42,489 nucleotides of DNA, taken from contig CAZPFS010000015.1 in assembly GCA_964585925.1 (NCBI GenBank), forward strand, positions 1 to 42,489, written 5' to 3'. Position 1 is the first letter of the stretch. Each line of letters opens with the position of its first letter. The translations under genes and the position numbers were made by a program. Under the pieces are notes generated by a model. That model was given only the letters and a program-made list of their open reading frames with translations, searched no databases and was not told where the DNA came from. Source of the stretch: JAAZLS01 sp964585925. GTDB taxonomy: Bacteria; Bacillota; Dethiobacteria; DTU022. Below are positions 7,225 through 14,776 of the stretch, piece after piece.

Positions 7225-7788
7225 TTGAAAGATGGGGAAATCATGGAGCTGTTCCGGCGGCGCTCAGAAGAGGCGCTGGCGCTGACCGAACGAAAGTATT
7301 TCAGATACTGTTACTCTATAGCCTACGCTATATTGCGGAATCACGAGGACGCCCGGGAATGCGTCAACGATACCCTGAACAGAGCCTGGCAGGCCATCCC
7401 GCCCGCCCGGCCGGCCACGCTGCGCACTTACCTGGGGAAGATCACCCGCAACCTGGCCTTGAACGCCCTGGAAAAGATGAGTGCGGACAAGCGCGGCGGC
7501 GGGGAGGTTGCCCTGGCCATTTCCGAACTGGAGGAGTGCCTGCCAAGCAGCAGGGCGGAGGGCGATCAATTAATCGAACGGGAAGCGATTACCCAAGTGA
7601 TCAACCGTTTTCTGGGCCGGCTCAATCTGCAGCAGCGCCGGGTTTTTGTCCGGCGCTACTGGTACGCCGGCAGCCTGAAAGAAATCGCCGCCGATTATGC
7701 GCTGAGCGTAGGCCAGGTCAAATCCATGCTCTTCAGGCTGCGCAGGAAATTAAAAACTGAACTGGAGAAAGAAGGTATTTCATTATGA
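7225..7788 (+). CDS. ECF-type RNA polymerase sigma factor
   Basis: Protein of 187 residues. Region 2 is recognisable in FRYCYSIAYAILRNHEDARE followed by CVNDTLNRAWQAIPP, and region 4 in GSLKEIAADYALSVGQVKSM followed by LFRLRRKLK. The TTG start at 7225 is chosen because GAGGTG at 7214-7219 lies 5 bases upstream and the resulting N-terminus (MKDGEIMELFRRRSEEAL) matches related clostridial sigma factors, whereas the in-frame ATG at residue 7 would remove it. Its stop overlaps the start of the next gene (ATGA at 7785-7788), the arrangement expected of a translationally coupled sigma/anti-sigma pair. An overlapping frame from 7206 has no family features and is a shadow. Confidence 0.85.
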   Translation: MKDGEIMELFRRRSEEALALTERKYFRYCYSIAYAILRNHEDARECVNDTLNRAWQAIPPARPATLRTYLGKITRNLALNALEKMSADKRGGGEVALAISELEECLPSSRAEGDQLIEREAITQVINRFLGRLNLQQRRVFVRRYWYAGSLKEIAADYALSVGQVKSMLFRLRRKLKTELEKEGISL

Positions 7789-8657
7789 CCGGCAGGGATC
7801 TGATGATGGCAATTGGCGAAATAGACGACCGGTTTATTGATGAGGCCGGGCCTGCTCAAGATCTTTCCAGAAAAAATTTACCGGCTAGCCTGTCTTTCCG
7901 CGGCTTAAGCCCGGTGCTGACTGCCCTGTGTTTGATCATGGCCATCGCCGCCATTGCCCTGTTTGTAGATAATCAGTGGTTTGAGGCAGGAGGAGATGGC
8001 TTTGGTTTAGAAACCGGCCCGGAGCAAAGTAGCGCTATTTACCGCGATCTGGATATATCGCGGATCATTTACGGGTCCGTTGAAGCAAAGGTGCCGGCCG
8101 AGTTTTGGTTTGAGATCAGGCTTGCCGGGGCCCAGTTAAACAAAACCGGATTTTTAGCGAAATGGGATGAACAGGCGAAGTTTGGCCAAGCAGATATCGA
8201 GACTCGGCTGGGGATAGTAGTAAAAGAACCCGCCCTGCCCGCGGGGGACTATACAACCGCCGGGAGTGTTTTAAGGGATGTCCGAACCGATCAGGTAATT
8301 GCTTACCGGATTGATTACATCTATTTCGATCCGGTAACTTTGGATTTTCTAAACAGCTTTCGCCTGTTTTATTTTGATGCAAGGTCTTTTGACCCGGACA
8401 GAATAACTGCCACGCAAATCGTAACGCTTCAAAACGGCGAGCCCCGGATAGATGAACTTACTCCGCCGACCGAGGCCTATGGCAAGGTGCCCCATGTAAG
8501 AAGTCTGCTGTTTCTCACCAACGGGGCCGGCGTTGCCATTGAAGCACAGGCGAATTTTGTGGCCGCCGGCAAGGCCATTGATCAGCAGAAGACCCTGGAA
8601 CTCTATAAACAGACCGATCGACAGCTGGTGGGGATGATGAGATCGCTGATTGATTAG
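7785..8657 (+). CDS. Membrane-anchored partner of the upstream sigma factor
   Basis: Protein of 290 residues. The N-terminal MTGRDLMMAIGEIDDRFIDE is typical of proteins encoded right after this type of ECF sigma factor. One membrane helix follows at about 42-62 (LSPVLTALCLIMAIAAIALF), then a long extracytoplasmic part without a domain I can name. By position and topology it is probably the regulator (anti-sigma or signal receptor) of the 7225 sigma factor. No zinc-binding anti-sigma motif is present. The ATGA overlap with the sigma gene implies coupled translation, and a strong terminator follows at 8684-8713. Confidence 0.7.
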   Translation: MTGRDLMMAIGEIDDRFIDEAGPAQDLSRKNLPASLSFRGLSPVLTALCLIMAIAAIALFVDNQWFEAGGDGFGLETGPEQSSAIYRDLDISRIIYGSVEAKVPAEFWFEIRLAGAQLNKTGFLAKWDEQAKFGQADIETRLGIVVKEPALPAGDYTTAGSVLRDVRTDQVIAYRIDYIYFDPVTLDFLNSFRLFYFDARSFDPDRITATQIVTLQNGEPRIDELTPPTEAYGKVPHVRSLLFLTNGAGVAIEAQANFVAAGKAIDQQKTLELYKQTDRQLVGMMRSLID

Positions 8658-8683
8658 CCTTGGTTGATTGCTGAAATTGGGAG

Positions 8684-8713
8684 GGGCCGACCAGGTCGTC
8701 GGCCCTGTTTTTA
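8684..8713 (+). terminator. Intrinsic terminator of the sigma-factor operon
   Basis: GGGCCGAC (8684-8691) pairs perfectly with GTCGGCCC (8698-8705) across a 6-base loop, followed by TGTTTTTA. This is a standard Rho-independent terminator closing the 7225-8657 operon. Confidence 0.8.
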
Positions 8714-8807
8714 TCCGTTTGCCGATGAAAAAACAACCTCAACAGTTAAGATGACCAATGACGCTGATCACCAAAACCAGAATCAAATCAGGTTCACAAA
8801 AAGTATA

Positions 8808-8836
8808 TTGACACGCATAGTAATATGTGATACATT
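8808..8836 (+). promoter_or_regulatory. Sigma-A promoter of the padR operon
   Basis: TTGACA (8808-8813) and TACATT (8831-8836) with a 17-base spacer, 32 bases upstream of the padR-like gene. Confidence 0.75.
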
Positions 8837-8840
8837 GCTA
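8818..8840. promoter_or_regulatory. Probable PadR operator overlapping the -10 element
   Basis: The 23-bp stretch TAGTAATATGTGATACATTG plus CTA is close to palindromic: outer TAG/CTA, AAT/ATT, and an ATGT...ACAT core. ATGT...ACAT half-sites are characteristic of PadR-family operators. Since it covers the -10 of the operon promoter, binding would repress the operon, giving autoregulation. Confidence 0.6.
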
Positions 8841-8867
8841 TCTGGAAGCGACGGTGAGGTGATTTTA

Positions 8868-9218
8868 TTGGCTGAATCCGCAGTAAACAGCGATCTGGTG
8901 CGGGGGAGCATCGACACCATCATCCTGTGTGTGTTGCTGGAGGGAGACAATTACGGCTACCAGATCATCAAGGAGATTTATTTGAAAAGCGGCCAGGAAT
9001 TTGAACTGAAGGAGCCCACTCTTTATTCCGCGCTGCGCCGTCTAGAAACCCAAGGAGCTCTGGAATCTTACTGGGGCGGAGAGAGCCAGGGGGGGCGCAG
9101 AAAATATTACCGGGTCACAGAAATAGGCCGGACTCAATTTGTTAAAAACCTGGAGGCCTGGCGGGCGGCGCGGGATTTGATCGATCGCCTGATCAGGCAG
9201 CCGGAGGAGGAAATCTAA
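8868..9218 (+). CDS. PadR-family transcriptional repressor
   Basis: Protein of 116 residues, the size of short (subfamily-2) PadR proteins. The winged helix is seen in SDLVRGSIDTIILCVLLEGD, NYGYQIIKEI, EPTLYSALRRLETQGALESY and GGRRKYYRVTEIG. TTG 8868 is chosen as start because GTGAGGTGA lies 5 bases upstream; the open frame further upstream to 8664 crosses the promoter and a terminator and is not coding. It overlaps the next gene by one base (TAATG). PadR proteins of this type commonly control adjacent membrane-protein genes that protect the envelope or export toxic compounds, which fits the two genes that follow. Confidence 0.88.
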   Translation: MAESAVNSDLVRGSIDTIILCVLLEGDNYGYQIIKEIYLKSGQEFELKEPTLYSALRRLETQGALESYWGGESQGGRRKYYRVTEIGRTQFVKNLEAWRAARDLIDRLIRQPEEEI

Positions 9219-9907
9219 TGGATGATTCGATGAAAAAGGATGACCTGGAAAGATACGTGGAGCGGCTTTTTGCCGGCCACAAAGAAACTGTCGAATCAAA
9301 AGAGCTGAAAAACGAGATCCTGGGGAACTTGGAGGCCCGGATGGTGGACTACATTGACGGGGGGATGTCCCCTGAGGATGCGCTGTCGCTGGCCATGGGC
9401 TCCCTTGATTCGGTTGATGATCTGCTGCCGGATCAGAAGCCAGTTTACATAAACCTCTTCCGCCTGGAACTGCTGCAGACTGCTTTGCTCTACGTCCTGA
9501 TCTCCTGGCTGCTGACCATCCCTGCGCGGATTTTGCCTTCAGGGATCTTTTCCAATACGGCCCTTGCTTTGTTTTTGTTTATTCTAGGGATTCTGTTCCT
9601 GTACAGCTTCTCCCGTATAAAGGGCGAACACCGAGAAGCTACTGCGCTGCTGAGTTTAAAAAGGCTTCGCCACGGACGCAAAGCAGCCTGGGTGATCTGG
9701 GTTCTCTACATAGCGCTCAGGACCGCCCTGACCACGCTCAAGTACTTCGGCAGCGACCTTTGGTTCGGACGTTTTCCCCGGATCGGGGGTCCCTATCAGT
9801 TTGCGCTGATTGTGCTGAGCTACACACTGCCTCTGATCACGGTGATTATCCCGCTGCTCTTCAGCAAAGCCGGCGCCTTGGCGGAGAAATACGGGAAGGA
9901 AGAATAA
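9218..9907 (+). CDS. Membrane protein with an N-terminal permease-prefix (HAAS/DUF1700-like) domain
   Basis: Protein of 229 residues. Residues 1-70 form the soluble helical domain often found beside PadR regulators (DLERYVERLFAG, ELKNEILGNLEARM, GMSPEDALSLAMGSL). Four membrane helices follow, at about 83-104, 110-131, 152-173 and 195-220. The start ATG overlaps the padR stop codon, with GGAGGAAA upstream, so the two are translationally coupled. In related loci such proteins are thought to act with the PadR repressor as membrane-state sensors; that role is inferred. A DUF4825 gene follows after one base. Confidence 0.7.
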   Translation: MDDSMKKDDLERYVERLFAGHKETVESKELKNEILGNLEARMVDYIDGGMSPEDALSLAMGSLDSVDDLLPDQKPVYINLFRLELLQTALLYVLISWLLTIPARILPSGIFSNTALALFLFILGILFLYSFSRIKGEHREATALLSLKRLRHGRKAAWVIWVLYIALRTALTTLKYFGSDLWFGRFPRIGGPYQFALIVLSYTLPLITVIIPLLFSKAGALAEKYGKEE

Positions 9908-9908
9908 A

Positions 9909-10499
9909 ATGAGAAAAAGAAGCATCTTGATCATTGTACTTTTGGTGGTGGGGATTCTGGGTCTGGCTTTGGTAGAGGGATATATCAAGCCACAGATGAA
10001 AGCACGGGAGGAACGCTACATTTTAGAGCAAGCGGATCCCCTGACCCATGACTTTGGGCGGCTGCTGAAATTCAAAAGCCCTTACATGGGTGATGCCTCC
10101 AATCTGGCCAACCTGAATTCCAATTTGCCGCTGGGGGAAATCCCGAGAAGGTTTCAGCTCTATCCCGATAGCTTGATGGCCGAAATCTATTATCAAGCCA
10201 CCCCGGAGGAAATCGGAAAGGGTCTTTTTGAGCGCGCCCTGGTCTATACTGCCACCGCCAATTTTGTGCTGATTGATAATCTGGATGCCCTGGTTTTAAA
10301 TTTCGTGGGGGCCTCTTATACCATATCCCGTTACGCGCTGGAGAGTTTCTATGGCCTGGAACTTTCGGTCCTCCAGGATAAAACAAAATGGGCGGAAATA
10401 GTCCAGTGCCCCCTTGAGGACCGGTCTTATGTTAAATCCTTTATCGCGGGAAACTTCACCGTTCAGCCCTACATCATGCCGGAGGGTATATTCGAGTGA
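9909..10499 (+). CDS. DUF4825-domain membrane-anchored protein
   Basis: Protein of 196 residues with an N-terminal membrane anchor (residues 5-23, SILIIVLLVVGILGLALVEG) and an extracytoplasmic domain. The segments NLNSNLPLGEIPRRFQLYPD, ANFVLIDNLDALVLNF and ISRYALESFYGLELS match DUF4825 proteins, which are small exported Firmicute proteins often near beta-lactam-sensing or regulatory genes. Function is unknown. It starts one base after the previous stop codon and ends the padR operon. Confidence 0.7.
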   Translation: MRKRSILIIVLLVVGILGLALVEGYIKPQMKAREERYILEQADPLTHDFGRLLKFKSPYMGDASNLANLNSNLPLGEIPRRFQLYPDSLMAEIYYQATPEEIGKGLFERALVYTATANFVLIDNLDALVLNFVGASYTISRYALESFYGLELSVLQDKTKWAEIVQCPLEDRSYVKSFIAGNFTVQPYIMPEGIFE

Positions 10500-10667
10500 C
10501 GAGTCGGGCCGCGGTGGTGATCATATTTATTCCAGCAGCCTTTACGCTGGGGCGGCAATTACTTCTGGCTTCCCGGGGGATGTCATGACCGGCCTGTCCC
10601 CCTTATCTCCGGGCCACGGGAGTGGCCAACCACTTCCAAATTATCCTTAAACCTGTTATCCCCGGTA

Positions 10668-10695
10668 TTGACAATATCTGACAACCCTGTAGGAT
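10668..10695 (+). promoter_or_regulatory. Candidate comEC promoter
   Basis: TTGACA (10668-10673) and TAGGAT (10690-10695) with a 16-base spacer, 29 bases before the comEC start. The rest of the 225-bp gap after the padR operon (10500-10667) shows no gene and no clear terminator. Confidence 0.6.
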
Positions 10696-10724
10696 TATTG
10701 TAACAAGGGCTGGAGGAGAATGAA

Positions 10725-13199
10725 ATGCAGGCTGAGGGGAAAGGTCTTCCTGGGGCTTTTAATTTCAACCGGCCGCTGTTGGCGGTAACCGCCTGTTATG
10801 CCGCAGGCATTGCTTTGGGCTGGGTCCGGTTTGAAAGGCCCCTGGCTGCGTTGTGGCTGTTGGGATTGGTACTTCTGATGGCCGCGGGAGCGGTTTTCAG
10901 AAGGTTTATTTCCCTGTTTGTGGCGGTTTTATTTTTGGTTGCCTGTGCCGCCGGGGCGGCTTCTTTTTTTGTTTCTGCCGGCTCTTCCTCGGGAAATATA
11001 TTGTATTATTCCGGCTACCCGGTTTTTATCGAAGGAACGGTGATGGAAGAGCCGCTGCGGATGGAGGAAAGCACCTCTTATCACCTCCGAGTGGAGACGG
11101 TGGAGACAAATGAGGGCCGGTTTCCGGTTTCGGGAAAAGTACTGGTTAAAGTTTATGGGGGCAATCAGGAGCCGTACTGGTTCGGGGAAAGGCTGCGCCT
11201 GCGGGGAATGATCGAGAAACCCCAGGGACGCCGCAACCCGGGCGGGTTTGATTACCGGTTTTACCTTCGCACTCGGGGGATCAGCGGGATCATGTATTTG
11301 AAGCCGTACCAGGTCCTTTCGCTGGGCCCAGGTGAAGTGAACCGTCTGGCAGATCAGGCCCTGGCCCTGAGGATACGGCTGGTGGAGGGGATCAGGGCCG
11401 GCCTTTCCTCCCCCTGTGCCGAACTGCTGTCGGCAATCCTGTTTGGGCAGCGGCATTCTCTGCCGGAATCGGTGCAGGAAAATTTCATGCAAAGCGGCGT
11501 ATCACATCTGCTGGCCGTCTCCGGGCTGCACGTGGGATTGGTGGCGGCCCTTTTTCTGGGTATTTGTCGGCGGCTTGGGATCAGGGGACGCCTGCCGCCG
11601 GCAGCGGCGATAGTGGTGATTTTTGGTTATGCTTATTTGACCGGAATGCGTCCTCCCGCCTTGCGGGCGGCAGTAATGTTCTCCATGGCTTCGGGGGCGC
11701 TTCTGCTGGACCGGGAAAACGATCTGCCCACCGCCATCTCCCTGGCTGCCCTGCTGACTCTGGTCTTGAATCCTCTCCAGCTGTTTACAGCCGGTTTCCA
11801 GCTTTCATATGCGGCAACCCTGGCCATTATCTATGGTTCCCCGCCGCTGACAGATCTGTTCAGAAGATGTAAACTGCCCTCTTTTATCCGCTCCCTGGCG
11901 GCGGTGACATTGGCCGCCCAACTGGGGGTTCTTCCCCTATGCGCTGTTCATTTTCAACATATTCCCCTGGGTGCACTCTGGTTCAATTTGTTGCTGCTGC
12001 CGGTGATGCCGCTGCTAGTGGGGCTGGGGCTGGCTGCGGCGCTGCTGCAGCTCATTTTACCGGCGGTGGCCCGGCTCCCCTTTGCAGGGGCCGGCCTCTT
12101 GCTGAAATATATTCTGGCAATAACCGGGTTTTCACGGTTTGCCGGTTTTTACATACCAGTTTATACCTCCACCGTGCTGGTATGGGTTTTTTATTATTTC
12201 GGCCTGGGCATGGTAATGTTCTATTATTACCGCCGGCGTGAGGGGCTTGCCGATCTGCGTTCCAGATTTGCCCTATTCCGGAACAGACGATCTTTTGCAC
12301 TGCAGGTGATCACCCTGGCCGTGGCCATAGCCCTGGTATGGGGCGGTATTTTATTTTCTTTTCCTCGGCAGAAAAGGTTAACGGTTACTTTTATCGATGT
12401 GGGGCAGGGCGCCTCCGCTCTGGTGGAGTCCGGGCGGGGGCGGGTACTGATCGACTGCGGGGGGGAAGTTCCATTTGAGGGAGGCGATCCCGGGAAAACA
12501 GGGGAACAGGTACTGCTTCCCTTTCTGCGTTCCCGGGGAGTGCGCACCCTGGATCTGGTTATTATTACCCACCCTCATGAGGATCATTTTGGCGGCCTGG
12601 GACCCCTGTTGAATTCCGTTGCGATCAAATCCATCTGGATTTCCCCTCAGCCGGGGGAGTCTCCTTATTATACGAATGACCTGGTGGAAGCCACCTCCCG
12701 GGGGATTCCGGTAACTGAAGTTGAGCCGGGCCGGAGATGGACCGGTTTCGGGTTAACCCTGGAGGTGCTGGGTCCTCCACAGCCCCTGCATAGTGGTACG
12801 GGCAGTGACGAAAACAATAATTCGATCGTGCTCAGGCTTCTTCATCCAATGGCCAGTTTTCTATTCTGTGGTGATATTGAGCAGGATGCCTTGCTGGATC
12901 TGCTTCGCCGTCAACCATCAAACCTGAAGGCCAAGGTATTGCTGGTGCCCCACCATGGCGGATTTCTGCCTGATTTACCCCGTCTGATCGAGGCTGTCCA
13001 TCCCCGAATTGCCGTTATCCAGGTAGGGCGAAACACTTTTGGCCATCCTCACCCATCTACCCTGGAAGCGCTGCAGCAGGCAGGTGTGTCCATATTCCGC
13101 AACGACCTTCACGGTGCGGTCATCATCAGCGCAGACAAAACCGGGCTGGCGGTTAAAACCATGTCCGGTGAAAAGCAGGGTATATTATCCGACTGGTAA
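10725..13199 (+). CDS. comEC: ComEC/Rec2 DNA-uptake channel protein
   Basis: Protein of 824 residues, full length for the family. Order of domains: N-terminal membrane helices and an OB-like DUF4131 region; the polytopic Competence domain, recognisable at SGVSHLLAVSGLHVGLVAAL and GMRPPALRAAVMFSM; and a C-terminal metallo-beta-lactamase-like domain with FIDVGQGASALVES (about 555-568), ITHPHEDHFGGL (about 613-624) and VPHHGGF. It forms the inner-membrane channel for single-stranded DNA during transformation. GGAGGA at 10712-10717 supports ATG 10725. comEA is not in the window upstream; in many Firmicutes comEC is followed closely by holA and rpsT, but here it is followed by the glucan genes. 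A short hairpin (13189-13205) overlaps its stop codon. Confidence 0.95.
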   Translation: MQAEGKGLPGAFNFNRPLLAVTACYAAGIALGWVRFERPLAALWLLGLVLLMAAGAVFRRFISLFVAVLFLVACAAGAASFFVSAGSSSGNILYYSGYPVFIEGTVMEEPLRMEESTSYHLRVETVETNEGRFPVSGKVLVKVYGGNQEPYWFGERLRLRGMIEKPQGRRNPGGFDYRFYLRTRGISGIMYLKPYQVLSLGPGEVNRLADQALALRIRLVEGIRAGLSSPCAELLSAILFGQRHSLPESVQENFMQSGVSHLLAVSGLHVGLVAALFLGICRRLGIRGRLPPAAAIVVIFGYAYLTGMRPPALRAAVMFSMASGALLLDRENDLPTAISLAALLTLVLNPLQLFTAGFQLSYAATLAIIYGSPPLTDLFRRCKLPSFIRSLAAVTLAAQLGVLPLCAVHFQHIPLGALWFNLLLLPVMPLLVGLGLAAALLQLILPAVARLPFAGAGLLLKYILAITGFSRFAGFYIPVYTSTVLVWVFYYFGLGMVMFYYYRRREGLADLRSRFALFRNRRSFALQVITLAVAIALVWGGILFSFPRQKRLTVTFIDVGQGASALVESGRGRVLIDCGGEVPFEGGDPGKTGEQVLLPFLRSRGVRTLDLVIITHPHEDHFGGLGPLLNSVAIKSIWISPQPGESPYYTNDLVEATSRGIPVTEVEPGRRWTGFGLTLEVLGPPQPLHSGTGSDENNNSIVLRLLHPMASFLFCGDIEQDALLDLLRRQPSNLKAKVLLVPHHGGFLPDLPRLIEAVHPRIAVIQVGRNTFGHPHPSTLEALQQAGVSIFRNDLHGAVIISADKTGLAVKTMSGEKQGILSDW

Positions 13200-13402
13200 A
13201 GTCGGGGGTTTTGGGGATAATACAGCTAGAAACCACCGCCGGGCCACTGCCATAAATTGGGGTCAATTCATGCTTTTGCATAAACTCCGGCGGATCCCAG
13301 CCTGCACCATGCACCGGGCGGGCATGCCTGACCGGTGGTGAGTAAACGGTGCCCCCGGGAAATATATGATGAGCAAAGTGTCTTGACAGGGAGAGTGTTC
13401 CA

Positions 13403-14692
13403 ATGAAAATAATAATGTTGTCATGGGAGTACCCCCCCCGAGTGATCGGAGGGCTGGCCCACCATGTGGCCGAACTTTCCCGGGACCTGGCCCGAGAGGG
13501 GAACCGGGTGGAAGTGATCACCGCCCTGGGAGAAGGGTTGAAGGAATACGAGATCGATGAAGGGGTAATAGTTCACCGGGTCAAGCCCTACCATGGGCAG
13601 CCCCTCAATTTTTTTTCCTGGATGCAGCAGCTCAACTTTGCCATGATGGAAAAAGGGGCCGCCCTTTGCCGCCGGGAAGAATATGATCTGGTTCATGCTC
13701 ATGATTGGCTGGCGGCCTACGCCGGCCGAGGGGTGAAACATATCTTCCGGCTGCCCTTGATCGCGACCATTCATGCCACGGAATATGGTCGGAACAATGG
13801 TCTGCATAACCGGGAACAATCCTATATCTCCGAAGTGGAGTGGTGGCTTACCTATGAATCCTGGAAGGTGATCTGCTGCAGCCGGTCCATGAAGGAGGAA
13901 CTGGAACTTATATTCGATCTCCCCCCGGATAAGATCGAGGTTATCGTAAACGGGATCCGTCCGGCGGCATTTCAGGCGGAAACGAAGGATGAGTCTTTTC
14001 GGGAGGGATATGCCGCGCCTGGCGAGAAGCTGATCTTTTTTATCGGCCGCCTGGTCAGGGAAAAAGGGGTGCAGGTGCTGCTGGAGGCGCTGCCGCTGAT
14101 CCGGAAGCAGGTTCCCGGGGCCCGTCTGGCGGTGGCCGGGCAGGGGCCTTTCGAACAGGAACTGTATCAGCTTACCAGCCGGCTGGGGTTGGAGGGAACG
14201 GTGCGCTTTACGGGCTTTATTGATGAACAGACCAGGAACCGACTCTATGCCGCCGCCGACGTGGCGGTTTTCCCGAGCCTCTACGAACCTTTCGGGCTGG
14301 TGGCTCTGGAGGCGATGGTTACCGGAGTTCCGGTGGTGGTGGGCAACTGCGGCGGCTTCATGGAGACGGTGGAACACGGGGTCAATGGGCTGCGGGCGGA
14401 ATGCGGGCGGGCGGATGATCTGAGCCGCCAGGTTTGCCGCATTTTATTAAACCCGGAATACGGACAGCAGCTTTCCAGGCGGGCCCTGACGGATGTCTGT
14501 GATAAATTTTCATGGGAGGCCGTGGCCCGCAAAACCGAGGAGGTTTACCAGACGGTGGTGTTTTCACCGGAAGCTCAAAAATGGAGGACCGATCAAGATA
14601 GCCGGGAGGCGCCGGAGCAAGATACGGCGGAGGCGCCGGTGACGGTGAGAATTCCCCCCGGACGTTATGCTTCCCATGCTAAAAAGTATTAA
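13403..14692 (+). CDS. GT4 glycosyltransferase, glycogen-synthase-like
   Basis: Protein of 429 residues with a GT-B fold. The N-terminal MKIIMLSWEYPPRVIGGLAH carries the donor-loop motif seen in GlgA/GlgM-type transferases. The retaining GT4 E-x7-E motif is E295/E303 in LYEPFGLVALEAM, and FIGRLVREKGVQVLLEAL marks the start of the second Rossmann domain. The last 35 residues are a charged tail (EAPEQDTAEAPV...) not needed for catalysis. Relatives transfer glucose from ADP- or UDP-glucose to alpha-glucans or make maltose-1-phosphate; the exact acceptor cannot be read. It lies directly upstream of the nucleotidyltransferase fusion on the same strand. Confidence 0.8.
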   Translation: MKIIMLSWEYPPRVIGGLAHHVAELSRDLAREGNRVEVITALGEGLKEYEIDEGVIVHRVKPYHGQPLNFFSWMQQLNFAMMEKGAALCRREEYDLVHAHDWLAAYAGRGVKHIFRLPLIATIHATEYGRNNGLHNREQSYISEVEWWLTYESWKVICCSRSMKEELELIFDLPPDKIEVIVNGIRPAAFQAETKDESFREGYAAPGEKLIFFIGRLVREKGVQVLLEALPLIRKQVPGARLAVAGQGPFEQELYQLTSRLGLEGTVRFTGFIDEQTRNRLYAAADVAVFPSLYEPFGLVALEAMVTGVPVVVGNCGGFMETVEHGVNGLRAECGRADDLSRQVCRILLNPEYGQQLSRRALTDVCDKFSWEAVARKTEEVYQTVVFSPEAQKWRTDQDSREAPEQDTAEAPVTVRIPPGRYASHAKKY

Positions 14693-14776
14693 CAGCAAAC
14701 AGCGGGGACGTTCCTGTGGCCTGATGATTCTCAAACGAAAAAAATGGTAATGACTTCAAATAGGGAGTGAAGCGAT

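Noticed and set aside
13189..13205. Hairpin at the comEC stop codon as a terminator
   Set aside because: The stem is only six base pairs and the following sequence (GGGGTTTTGGGG) is not a T-tract.
13421..14377. 318-codon open frame antisense to the GT4 gene
   Set aside because: It is a shadow frame produced by the codon bias of a clearly conserved gene; it has no family features. The same holds for the long antisense frames at 35423-36382, 27793-28602, 23800-24555 and 5226-5843.
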